From Candidatus Methylomirabilis sp. (lineage in GTDB: Bacteria; Muiribacteriota; Ozemobacteria; Ozemobacterales; Ozemobacteraceae), in contig DYKG01000003.1 in assembly GCA_020722725.1 (NCBI GenBank), positions 1 through 45,128 on the forward strand: a DNA stretch of 45,128 nucleotides, given 5' to 3'. The translations under genes were made by a program, and so were the position numbers. Within the stretch, counting starts at the first letter, position 1, and every line of letters begins with the position of its first letter. A model generated the notes under the pieces. The model was given only the letters and a program-made list of their open reading frames with translations, ran no database searches and was not told the origin of the DNA. This document shows, one piece after another, positions 18,004 to 26,452 of this stretch.

Positions 18004-19413
18004 ATGAAATTTTTCCGAGCCAGGCTTCTCGGCGTCATTGTTTCAGCAATACTCACCCTTTCTCCCGTTTCGGCAAAATCTGGTTCTGAACCTGAAACTG
18101 CCAGAGAAAGAGCGTCATCTCTCATTCATGAAGGCCTCAACCAGCTGATTCTTGAACAGAACAAAAAGGCCGAAGAACTATTCCTTCAGGCCAAATCGAT
18201 TGACCCTTATTCAGAGCAGGCCTACAACTTTCTGGGTCTGCTTTATCTTCAGGAGGGCCTGCTGGAAAAGGCCGAAGACATGCTCAAGCGTGCGATTGCC
18301 ATCGAGCCCATGTATCCTGAAGCTTTGCGCAACCTTGGCAAACTTTACCTTCGCCAGGATCGGTTCAGAGAGGCAGCCATTCAACTGCGCCGCACTCTGA
18401 GTATGGACAGGGGGCAGCCATACACCTGGTATCTGCTGGGTATGGCTCAATATTTCAGCGGTCAGGTTGAAGATGCAATAATCTCATACGAAACAGCCTT
18501 CGCCATGGAACCCGGGCTGCCGGTAGAGGCTCATTACAATCTTGGTGTTGCTTACCACGAAACTTCCCGATACCTGGATGCGGTAAAGCAGTATGAAGAA
18601 GTCGTTAAACTCGATGGCCAGCATGTAAACGCCCTTAACAACCTTGGTCTGGTCTATTCAATTCTTGGCGAAAAAGACCGGGCGGTTGAGCTTTACAACC
18701 AGGTTCTGAAAATCGATGAAAAGAACGTCAAAGCCAGAATTAACCTCGGTAATGTTTATTTAAGCACCAAAGACCTGGTTGAAGCAGAAAAAATCTATCG
18801 CAGTGCAATCTCGCTTGATTCTTCTGATATTAGCCCAAGACTCAATCTGGGCGTGGTTTATTACGAAAAGGGTGATTTTGCCAAAGCCAGAGAAGAATGG
18901 GAAAAGCTGCTGGCCGAAAACCCGGATAATTCGAGAGTTTTGTCGGTCATGGGTTCTGCTTTTCTTGAAAAGAAACAATATGACCTGGCTATCGATGTTT
19001 TTCGACAGATGGTGAAATTGCACCCGGAAAACGGCAGTATTGCCAACACTCTGGGTTATCTGCTGGCCGAACAGGACAAAGACCTCGACCATGCCCGGGA
19101 ATTGATCGAGAAAGCAATCGAGCTCGATAAAACCAATCGGGCCACTTATCTTGATTCTCTTGCCTGGGTTCATTATCGCAAAGGTGATTTAAAAAAAGCC
19201 CGGAGCCTGATTGACAAATCTCTTGGAATTCTCAGGCTTTCCCATGATTTTGTCTCAAGCGAAGTACATCTGCACCGTGGCAAAATCTATGAAAAGATCA
19301 AAGATTACGACGAAGCAAAAGAGTCTTACAACCTGGCAATCAAAGCAAATTCTGACCCTGACTCGGTAAAAATCGCCTCTGAAAGCCTGGAATTACTCTC
19401 CGAAAAGAAGTGA
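18004..19413 (+). CDS. Exported TPR-repeat protein
   Basis: The 469-residue protein has an N-terminal signal peptide (about 1-24, ending PVSAKSG) and then roughly eleven tetratricopeptide repeats from residue 35 to near the end. Many repeats show the W/L/G/Y/A/F/A/P pattern, for example AYNFLGLLYLQEGLLEKAE and ALNNLGLVYSILGEKDRA. TPR arrays are protein-interaction scaffolds. In the periplasm of a bacterium with pili, a TadD- or PilF-like assembly role is possible, but there is no lipobox Cys and it is not inside the Tad operon. GAGG precedes the ATG. Its end overlaps the next start by 4 bp (GTGA). Confidence 0.88.
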   Translation: MKFFRARLLGVIVSAILTLSPVSAKSGSEPETARERASSLIHEGLNQLILEQNKKAEELFLQAKSIDPYSEQAYNFLGLLYLQEGLLEKAEDMLKRAIAIEPMYPEALRNLGKLYLRQDRFREAAIQLRRTLSMDRGQPYTWYLLGMAQYFSGQVEDAIISYETAFAMEPGLPVEAHYNLGVAYHETSRYLDAVKQYEEVVKLDGQHVNALNNLGLVYSILGEKDRAVELYNQVLKIDEKNVKARINLGNVYLSTKDLVEAEKIYRSAISLDSSDISPRLNLGVVYYEKGDFAKAREEWEKLLAENPDNSRVLSVMGSAFLEKKQYDLAIDVFRQMVKLHPENGSIANTLGYLLAEQDKDLDHARELIEKAIELDKTNRATYLDSLAWVHYRKGDLKKARSLIDKSLGILRLSHDFVSSEVHLHRGKIYEKIKDYDEAKESYNLAIKANSDPDSVKIASESLELLSEKK

Positions 19414-20375
19414 CCGCATCTGCCTGGCGCCCTGAAGGGCTAAAAACATTTTTCGCCGGCATTTTGTTCTGGGCTGTTCTGTTTCTACTGCTACACCATT
19501 GGGGAACTCTGATCCCCCGGTTCGACCGGCGGTTTGCCACTTTTTTCTCGGCCGCACTTCTGACTTTTTTATCGATTCTGGTAGTTTATGGTTTTTCATG
19601 CCTGGGCTTACCACGACAACACTATCTGCTCATCGGTTTTTTAGCAGGCTTTGCAGTTTTTTTCGCGGCCCAGCCGATGATTGAAAAAAGCCGCCAGGTA
19701 TATTCAAATGCCGAAGCGAGCCGACAACTGCTTTTTATTTCTTCATGCACGGCGTCAACCATTCCGGAATCGGCGCTGGATCAGCCTGGAAACGCAATTT
19801 TCACTGACATCCGCAGTGCTGCCGACTCTTTCATTCCTGATCCGGCAATGATGATCATTCTTCTCGGCCTGGCTCAGCTGGGCCTGGCGAGCGGCATCGG
19901 CCTATGGATCGCCGAGGGAATTGACGACATCGCTCATCTGATTCCTGTAGGGCTGGTTGCGACCATTGCCGACATCTGGAGCGTTTTTGCGGGGGCAACC
20001 GCCAGAATAATCGTTTCTGAGAACATAAACTTTTTTCTGCTGCGCTTTCCCCTGCCCGCTTACAATGAGATTCCATATCTGATCGGGCTGACCGACTTTC
20101 TTTTCTTTGCTGTTTTCTTTCAGGCCGCAATTCGCTATAAGCTGGGAGCCCTTCGCAATGCTCTTCTGCTGGCAAGTTCTTTCATCATTGCGGTTGTCAG
20201 TGCTTTGTTTACTGGAGTTGGCCTGCCGGTTCTGCCATTCATGACGGTATTTTTCATTGTCGGAAATTTTTCGCGCCTGCAATGGAAAAAAGAAGAATTG
20301 AAACAGGTTGCAGTCTTTGTTATTGTCATTTTAATATTATTTGCGATTCTTTCATATAAGCTCAATCAAGGATAA
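19410..20375 (+). CDS. Polytopic membrane protein of unknown function
   Basis: The start is GTG 19410, overlapping the TPR stop by 4 bp, which implies translational coupling. The 321-residue product has about eight hydrophobic segments spread over its length (near residues 11-32, 42-65, 70-90, 145-168, 177-205, 225-245, 252-290, 298-316). A polar periplasmic loop lies around 90-140. No family motif was recognised. Coupling to an exported TPR protein suggests a shared envelope function. Confidence 0.7.
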   Translation: MTASAWRPEGLKTFFAGILFWAVLFLLLHHWGTLIPRFDRRFATFFSAALLTFLSILVVYGFSCLGLPRQHYLLIGFLAGFAVFFAAQPMIEKSRQVYSNAEASRQLLFISSCTASTIPESALDQPGNAIFTDIRSAADSFIPDPAMMIILLGLAQLGLASGIGLWIAEGIDDIAHLIPVGLVATIADIWSVFAGATARIIVSENINFFLLRFPLPAYNEIPYLIGLTDFLFFAVFFQAAIRYKLGALRNALLLASSFIIAVVSALFTGVGLPVLPFMTVFFIVGNFSRLQWKKEELKQVAVFVIVILILFAILSYKLNQG

Positions 20376-20390
20376 AACTGGAGGCATGCA

Positions 20391-21263
20391 ATGATTGGTT
20401 TTCACAAAATTCACGGTCTGGGCAACTGTTTCATTTTTTTTGAAGAATTCAATGTTGATCTTGGTTTTCTTAAAAAGCAGGAAGTGGTGAAGATTCTTTG
20501 TGACACCAGCAGGGGGCTGGGTTCTGATGGGCTGGTTTTTGTAGGCTCGCCCAGGGATCCGAAACATCATTGCCGAATGCAAATGTTCAACACCGACGGC
20601 AGCGAAGCGGAAATGTGCGGCAATGCAATTCGTTGCGTGGCTCATCTTTTTGATCAACTGCATCTCGGCCCCGATCCGATTCTGATTGAGACAGCCGGCG
20701 GCATTAAAGAAGTCAGCTTTGTCGGAGTTAAAGACGGTGAAGTTTTTTATAAAGCTCAGATGGGCAAAGCAATTCTAGATCTGGTTTCGACCGGCGAGCT
20801 GGTTGCGGCAGAGAAGCGCAAACCTCTCGACTGGAACGGCCGTGAATTCAGCCCGGTTTACGTCAATGTGGGCAACCCCCATGCGGTGATATTCATCGAT
20901 ATGCCGATGACAAATGACGAAATGAAATCGGTGGGAGCCTGGCTTGAATCGCACGCGAACCATCCCCGCCGCATAAATGTCGAGTTTGTCGAAGTTTTAT
21001 CAAGACAGGAAGCCCGAATTCATATCTGGGAAAGAGGATGCGGCATGACCCAGGCTTGTGGAACCGGGGCGACCGCCGTAACCGTGGCGGGAATCGAAAA
21101 AGGGAAATTCGATTCGCAAGTAACCATTCGCATGCCGGGTGGCGAACTTACCATCGAGCAGAAGAAAGACGGGCAGCTTTACATGACCGGCCCAATTCAG
21201 GAAGTTGCAACCGGAACTCTGTCGGGCAGCCTGATTAATCGCATGGCCCGCACAGCACTCTAA
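20391..21263 (+). CDS. dapF: Diaminopimelate epimerase
   Basis: The 290-residue enzyme interconverts LL- and meso-diaminopimelate in the lysine and peptidoglycan precursor pathway. Both catalytic cysteines are present: Cys76 in EAEMCGNAIRC and Cys223 in TQACGTGATAV. The start FHKIHGLGNCFIFFE matches the usual KMHGLGNDF, although the Asp of GNDF is Cys13 here. GSDGLVF and NVGNPHAVIF are also typical. GGAGG precedes the ATG. It lies 15 bp after the membrane protein gene, with no evident functional link to it. Confidence 0.95.
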   Translation: MIGFHKIHGLGNCFIFFEEFNVDLGFLKKQEVVKILCDTSRGLGSDGLVFVGSPRDPKHHCRMQMFNTDGSEAEMCGNAIRCVAHLFDQLHLGPDPILIETAGGIKEVSFVGVKDGEVFYKAQMGKAILDLVSTGELVAAEKRKPLDWNGREFSPVYVNVGNPHAVIFIDMPMTNDEMKSVGAWLESHANHPRRINVEFVEVLSRQEARIHIWERGCGMTQACGTGATAVTVAGIEKGKFDSQVTIRMPGGELTIEQKKDGQLYMTGPIQEVATGTLSGSLINRMARTAL

Positions 21264-21305
21264 AATAATCACTGGGCTGTTGTTTCGTAATTTTCAAATG
21301 ATTGT

Positions 21306-22754
21306 ATGAGAACATTGCTGCTGGTTTTATTTTTTCTTGTAATGCCGTTTATTGCCGGTTCCGCCGAGCGGCAACCGGCAGTGGCGGGAACTTTTTACCC
21401 GGACAGCCCTGAAAAAATAAACGATTTAATCAAACAATTCATTGAGTCATCGAAAAGCACAGCGACTTTGGCTTCAGGTTCCGACCTGACCGCCTTGATC
21501 GTGCCCCACGCAGGCTGGATTTATTCAGGACAGACGGCAGTCAGCGGCTTCAAGGCAATCAGCGGATTGAAATTTGACCATTGCATATTTCTCGGGGTCG
21601 ACCACCGCAGCGGCCTGCCTGAAAATGGTCTCTGGGCTGATACCGGCTGCAAAACCCCACTTGGCACCGTCGCTATTGACCGTTCACTTACCGGGCTTTT
21701 TCAGGCAGAAGGTCTGAGTCACAGCCCATCCCAGCATGTGAATGAACATAGCATTGAAGTTCTTCTGCCGTTTTTTCAGCATTTCTTTCCCGGGTCATCG
21801 GCTGCATTCGTCAGTTGTGGCGGTGGTATCGAGCAGGCCGATGCCCTGGCCGTAATTCTGAAAAAAATTATCGGCCGGCTGCCTGGTCACGTGCTTCTCG
21901 TGGTTTCAACCGACTGGTCACATTATCACGATGCAGAGACGGCCAAACGATTAGACAGCAATGGAATCGAATCGGTTATTCGACTCGATGCCGCAGCGCT
22001 GCTAGAAAAGTGCCGCAAAGGCGAAAGCGAGCTTTGCGGCTTCAATGGGGTTTATGCAGCAACAAGATTGCTTGCCGGCGCTTCGGGCACGGCGCAACTA
22101 CTTACCCGTACAGATTCATCATTCGTTTCTGGTGACCGGGATCGGGTAGTTGGCTATGCGGCAATTCTTTTACAGGGAAACAAAAATAACCTCGAAAAGG
22201 TTTTAAAAAGGGAGAACAATATGGGTTTTGAGAAGGAAGCGCTTGATGCAGTCAGAAAAACGCTTGAATCACATCTGAGCGGACAGAAAAGTGGCCCGTT
22301 GAAGTTTTCCGATCCGCGATTCAAAGAAAAATCCGGGGTTTTCGTTACCTTGAAAAAACATGGTGAACTTCGCGGCTGTATCGGTTATATCATTGGCTAT
22401 GAACCGCTTGAAACCGCAATCCCGCAGATGGCCATCTCTGCTGCTACGCGTGACCCCAGGTTCAACCCGGTTACCGCCGATGAACTCAAGGATATTAAAA
22501 TTGAAATTTCGGTTCTGACACCGATGCAGGATGTAAAAGATATAAGCGAAATAAAAATAGGTCGCGACGGACTGTTGTTGCAGATGGGCGGGCGTTCAGG
22601 TCTGCTTTTACCGCAGGTTCCGGTCGAATGGAACTGGGACGTGGAAGAATTTCTCGAAAACCTTTGCCATAAAGCCGGGCTGCCGGCGGGTTCGCACTTA
22701 AACCCACAGGCGCATCTACAGCGTTTCAGCGCCGATGTTTTCGGCGAAGAATAA
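21306..22754 (+). CDS. Exported Memo-AMMECR1 fusion (AmmeMemoRadiSam system)
   Basis: The 482-residue protein joins two families. Residues 22-295 are Memo-like: RQPAVAGTFYPDSPEKI, His68 in IVPHAGWIYSG, His100 in GVDHRSG, VNEHSIEVLLPF, STDWSHY and Cys244 in LCGFNG. These correspond to the metal ligands of human MEMO1. Residues 306-482 are AMMECR1-like, with the signature GELRGCIGYI and AATRDPRFNPV. The first 20 residues form a clear signal peptide (LLLVLFFLVMPFIAG, then GSA/E) placed just before the normal family start, so the protein is probably periplasmic. The radical-SAM partner is not in the window. An internal ribosome-binding site and ATG precede the AMMECR1 part. No good ribosome-binding site precedes 21306. 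Confidence 0.9.
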   Translation: MRTLLLVLFFLVMPFIAGSAERQPAVAGTFYPDSPEKINDLIKQFIESSKSTATLASGSDLTALIVPHAGWIYSGQTAVSGFKAISGLKFDHCIFLGVDHRSGLPENGLWADTGCKTPLGTVAIDRSLTGLFQAEGLSHSPSQHVNEHSIEVLLPFFQHFFPGSSAAFVSCGGGIEQADALAVILKKIIGRLPGHVLLVVSTDWSHYHDAETAKRLDSNGIESVIRLDAAALLEKCRKGESELCGFNGVYAATRLLAGASGTAQLLTRTDSSFVSGDRDRVVGYAAILLQGNKNNLEKVLKRENNMGFEKEALDAVRKTLESHLSGQKSGPLKFSDPRFKEKSGVFVTLKKHGELRGCIGYIIGYEPLETAIPQMAISAATRDPRFNPVTADELKDIKIEISVLTPMQDVKDISEIKIGRDGLLLQMGGRSGLLLPQVPVEWNWDVEEFLENLCHKAGLPAGSHLNPQAHLQRFSADVFGEE

Positions 22755-22757
22755 GGT

Positions 22758-22787
22758 TTGACGCTTTTTCTTCGGCTGTGTTAGACT
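22758..22787 (+). promoter_or_regulatory. Putative promoter of the pseudopilin operon
   Basis: TTGACG (22758-22763) and TAGACT (22782-22787) are 18 bp apart. The start would be near 22794, about 40 nt before the ATG at 22836, which has a GGGAG site. Confidence 0.5.
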
Positions 22788-22835
22788 TGGAGAAATATAT
22801 TTTGCCTGCGTCTGATCTGCCGGCGGGAGATTTTT

Positions 22836-25247
22836 ATGAATAAAAGAGGGTTTGCTTACCTGGTAGCGGTTCTGATACTCGGTCTGCTGGCATTTATGGG
22901 GCTTTTCCTGCAGCAGAGCAGCTCGACCGAATATTCACAAACGGCAATTTCGGTGTATCGAACCATGGCCAGGCAGCTGGCAGAAGCAGCGGCTGAAGAA
23001 GCTTTTGTCATGCTCGAAGAGCGCCTGCAGGACAAAAAGGAAAACGGCCCATTCCAGCTGCTGCTGCATCAGGCTGCATCTTCGCAGATTCCCAAAAATG
23101 GCGGCATCACTGGCCTAAACCCCACGCTGCTGGGCGATTTCTCCGACATGAAAGACAAAGTCAGCCAGGTTATAACCCTCAAAGATGACCACATGACCCG
23201 GGCCGGCTTTGAAATTGAAAAGATTCTGCCCACAATCAAAGACTGCCGGCCAATCGATCAGGGGCCGTTGAATGACGATGCAAATTATTACAAATCCCCT
23301 GATCGCCAGAATCCTTTCAACAACAATTATTCCCGTGACTGGTATCTGACTCTACAGCTTGAAATCACCATTGCCCTGCAAAAACGAAGAAAACTGAAAA
23401 TCGATTATACGATTTCACGCGATGTAAAATTGCTTAATCTTGGGCCAATGGCCAGAAATTTCACTCTTTTCAGTGTTTTAACCCATCGCATTCCCACTGC
23501 TGATCCTGCAACCCTGCAGAATACCCTGATCAATGAAATGAATTACCCACTTGGGCCGGGTGGCAGACTGGTTTTATGGAATCAGCCATTCCAGTCGCGG
23601 GTTTATCTGCACGGCCCCAGTGTTATCGCTCTTGAGAACCCGGAAATGAGTACAGACATCGCCGGTAAAGGAGCCTATGCCCCCAATGGTTATAATCCGC
23701 CGGGGCATAACAATGCTTTTCAGTATTCAGATACTTTTTATGGTTTTTCTTATTATCCAACCATCGGGCGTGCGATTTTTCCGCCAGACAGTACATTACA
23801 CTCACTTGGCCTGATTTTTGGGCTTTCTGAACCCAAACCTGATATGGGCGACAGCGCCGATCTCGCTACCAATTACCCCGGCTTTGGTGCCCATTCAACG
23901 ATCAAGGGCGGCATGCTGCCGACCCGAGATTCGAGTTTCTGGGATAAACTCAAAACAATCGATGCAAACGGCATTCAAGACACCTATTTTCGCGGTAGCG
24001 TGGTCACCCAGAAATTTTTGCCCGCCGGCCCTTTCTGCCGCACCCCATGGAAATACGTTTCGCCGCTTTTTGACGGTGAAGACAGATATCTTCCCAACAG
24101 CCTTGCAGACTATTCTGAAGCACAGCAGAAAGAGTTTCCAAAGGATGACGAGTATATAAGACTTGAACATCGATGGAAAAAGACAGACCCGGATACAGCC
24201 AAAGCAACATCGATCAGGTCGCAGGTTTGGGAAGTGAAGCTTAATAACGTTTCTTCAAATCTAAGTTTTAAATTGGTCAATGAACAGGAATTTTCTCTAA
24301 GCTATTATAACGACCCTGATCCGAATACTTTCCTTGGAAAATTCGGCGGATTCTTTTCCAATCTTGGTTCCCGCCTCTGGACAAGAATGACGATACCGTT
24401 TGAAGCAATCGGAGTTCTTGCCAGTCCGTTGATTGGCAGCCTTTTCGGCAACGGTGAAGATGCCTATATTGAAGCTTCGGTTGAAAATCAGGCCGAGAAC
24501 CTTTTTCCGACCAATTACCGCAACAGTTTCGCCTCGATCGCTACCAGGCGCCTCAGCAGTCAGGAAGACATTCCCCGCGACGAAGAAGGTCGCTGGATTC
24601 TCAGGGGAGTTTACTGGCTTGACAGTTTTCAGGTTGAAATGCCGGTTACCTACGTCGGCACCGGAACCCTTGTAATAACCAGATTCGACCCCGCCAAACC
24701 AGCGGTGATTAAAGGCAGTATCATCGCTCTCAAAGCCGCAGATAAATGCACGCCAATGGGTCATCTGAACATTTTCTATCATCCATGGAAAGCTGGAGCA
24801 ACCGATATATACGAAAGAATGTTAAGCATTGAAGGTTCTGGAATAACGGTTGAAGCCTGTGTTTATTCAGCTTACGGCATAAAAACAAATGGCGGGATCA
24901 TTTCAAACCCCACCAGCATCGGCATGAATCCCAGCCAGACTCTCGCGCAATGGAAAGACAATGGATTCTTCAGCAAACTCAACAGTGCAACCAATATCAT
25001 TATGGGGAATTACATCAATACTTATATGAACAAACACAAACAGACCGGCGATCTATGGGTTATTCACAACATCAACAGCCCGGTTTATTTCAATCAGCCA
25101 AGCAGTGGCAATTATGAAATCGTCCAGAAAGAGATCGATGCTTCGCCTCAGGGCCGCAACAAGTATGAGATGATGGTTCATGAATTCTACATGAGCCCCA
25201 AAATTCAACATGTCGCAACGATAGGCGGTTCTGATGACGATGAATAA
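22836..25247 (+). CDS. Giant GspK/PilX-like minor pseudopilin
   Basis: The 803-residue protein begins MNKRGFAYLVAVLILG, a prepilin-type leader cut after Gly5, with a single hydrophobic helix. The usual Glu5 of the mature form is replaced by Val, as is typical of GspK-type and some PilX-type tip pseudopilins. The helix is followed by QLAEAAAEEAFVMLEERLQ, similar to the AAEAA stretch of PilX. The remaining 740 residues are a long periplasmic domain with no recognised motif and many aromatic and Pro/Gly residues. GspK is usually about 300-350 residues and PilX under 200, so this is more than twice the normal size. It overlaps the GspI-like gene by 14 bp. It is probably the tip of a type II secretion or type IV pilus fibre. 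Confidence 0.7.
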   Translation: MNKRGFAYLVAVLILGLLAFMGLFLQQSSSTEYSQTAISVYRTMARQLAEAAAEEAFVMLEERLQDKKENGPFQLLLHQAASSQIPKNGGITGLNPTLLGDFSDMKDKVSQVITLKDDHMTRAGFEIEKILPTIKDCRPIDQGPLNDDANYYKSPDRQNPFNNNYSRDWYLTLQLEITIALQKRRKLKIDYTISRDVKLLNLGPMARNFTLFSVLTHRIPTADPATLQNTLINEMNYPLGPGGRLVLWNQPFQSRVYLHGPSVIALENPEMSTDIAGKGAYAPNGYNPPGHNNAFQYSDTFYGFSYYPTIGRAIFPPDSTLHSLGLIFGLSEPKPDMGDSADLATNYPGFGAHSTIKGGMLPTRDSSFWDKLKTIDANGIQDTYFRGSVVTQKFLPAGPFCRTPWKYVSPLFDGEDRYLPNSLADYSEAQQKEFPKDDEYIRLEHRWKKTDPDTAKATSIRSQVWEVKLNNVSSNLSFKLVNEQEFSLSYYNDPDPNTFLGKFGGFFSNLGSRLWTRMTIPFEAIGVLASPLIGSLFGNGEDAYIEASVENQAENLFPTNYRNSFASIATRRLSSQEDIPRDEEGRWILRGVYWLDSFQVEMPVTYVGTGTLVITRFDPAKPAVIKGSIIALKAADKCTPMGHLNIFYHPWKAGATDIYERMLSIEGSGITVEACVYSAYGIKTNGGIISNPTSIGMNPSQTLAQWKDNGFFSKLNSATNIIMGNYINTYMNKHKQTGDLWVIHNINSPVYFNQPSSGNYEIVQKEIDASPQGRNKYEMMVHEFYMSPKIQHVATIGGSDDDE

Positions 25248-25704
25248 GCTGATGAAACGCAGGGCATTTTCGACCCCGGAACTGCTGATGACGATTGTTG
25301 TATTCTCATTTGGTCTGCTGCCTCTCATAATTCTTTTCCAGAGCAGCCAGAAGCAGACGGCGCAGGCAAAAAACCTTATGGTTGCCCACAGTCTTGGGCG
25401 AACAATTATAGCCGAAATAAGAGCGATGGGTTTCAAAGCCCTGGAAAATGAGATTAAAACCTCCAGGCTTGGCATTAAACATACAAGTCGGCCGGTTGAG
25501 GGGCCGCTGGTTAAAGAAGACGCTGAATCAATCGTTTATCCGGAATATTACAAAAGATTCAGAACGAGTATTGAGCTTGATGAGGCTTTGGCCGAAAATA
25601 ATAAAAAAATCCGGGTTCAGCTGACCATCGAATGGGATGAACCAAACAGGAAATTCAACCTTGGTTTTGGTACAGTGGTGGTGAAATATGATGCAGAAAG
25701 TTGA
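25234..25704 (+). CDS. GspI/PilV-like minor pseudopilin
   Basis: The 156-residue protein has a prepilin leader with the sequence RRAFSTPELLMTIVVFSFG. Cleavage would fall after Ala11, with Phe at +1 and Glu at +5, so the usual Gly(-1) is Ala. The helix is followed by AKNLMVAHSLGRTIIAEIRA, like the A..LA..I.E pattern of GspI. It overlaps both neighbours, by 14 bp upstream and 17 bp downstream. An ATG two codons later (25240) is an alternative start. It sits between GspK-like and GspJ-like genes and fits the tip complex. Confidence 0.75.
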   Translation: MTMNKLMKRRAFSTPELLMTIVVFSFGLLPLIILFQSSQKQTAQAKNLMVAHSLGRTIIAEIRAMGFKALENEIKTSRLGIKHTSRPVEGPLVKEDAESIVYPEYYKRFRTSIELDEALAENNKKIRVQLTIEWDEPNRKFNLGFGTVVVKYDAES

Positions 25705-26452
25705 AAAAAAGGGGTTTTCCCTGCTCGAACTCATGATAGTATCGGGGCTTGCTCTCATGCTTCTGGGTTTTGCCTGGAAATTTTACTTTAGTGGCCGTGA
25801 TGCCATGACCCACACTGTTTCGCAAAGCCAGGTTCAGGCCGATACGAGAATTTTTCTCGATCAGCTCGAAGTCGAAATGGGCTCATGCTATTCGTTTCAT
25901 GAAATCGACCCGGAAAACAAGAAGTTTTCTTTTTATTCATTCACTTTCGCCCGCATGCCGCTCGATGAAGTCCTTTATAAAAGCGATGGAACTCCCCGCA
26001 AAAATAACAGTGAAAGCGATGCGAGAATCAAGGTGGTTAAGTATGAATATTCATGGGCAGATAAAAAGGTTACCAAAAAAAGAACGCCCGGCTGGCTGAA
26101 ATTTTTACGCAAGCCCATGGAATTCAGCGAAGGCGATGACTCTCAATTCATCGATTCATACAAAAAAATGGAAAAAGTGGTTCTGCGTGATATCGTAGAC
26201 TTTGAATTCAAGGGTTACAAACAGACTCCTGATGCAACTGCGGAATCTGGTTTCAAAACTCTGCCGGTAACTCCAGACAAAGCGGAAGAAGCAGCTTTCA
26301 TTACCCTGCGCCTGCATACATTCAAGGATGAATCACCAAGACGGCGTGATGAAGAGCTCGACATCGTCACCAAGTTTTACAGTCAGACCCGGCTTGCAGA
26401 AGTTGCGAACCCTTATTTCTTCTGCACTACCGACAACCAGGGGAAATTCTAA
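25688..26452 (+). CDS. GspJ/PilW-like minor pseudopilin
   Basis: The 254-residue protein has a canonical type IV prepilin leader, KKGFSLLELMIVSGLALMLL, with Gly(-1), Phe(+1) and Glu(+5). The helix leads into a region like GspJ/PilW (SQVQADTRIFLDQLEVEMG). A soluble beta-rich domain follows and ends without a disulfide pair. With the preceding GspK-like and GspI-like proteins it gives the I-J-K set that caps a type II secretion pseudopilus. The next gene starts one base inside its stop codon (TAATG). Confidence 0.8.
   Translation: MMQKVEKKGFSLLELMIVSGLALMLLGFAWKFYFSGRDAMTHTVSQSQVQADTRIFLDQLEVEMGSCYSFHEIDPENKKFSFYSFTFARMPLDEVLYKSDGTPRKNNSESDARIKVVKYEYSWADKKVTKKRTPGWLKFLRKPMEFSEGDDSQFIDSYKKMEKVVLRDIVDFEFKGYKQTPDATAESGFKTLPVTPDKAEEAAFITLRLHTFKDESPRRRDEELDIVTKFYSQTRLAEVANPYFFCTTDNQGKF

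Noticed and set aside
21306-22754. A frameshift joining two separate genes in the Memo-AMMECR1 region
   Set aside because: The frame is continuous through the linker and both domains are complete, so a fusion is the simplest reading.
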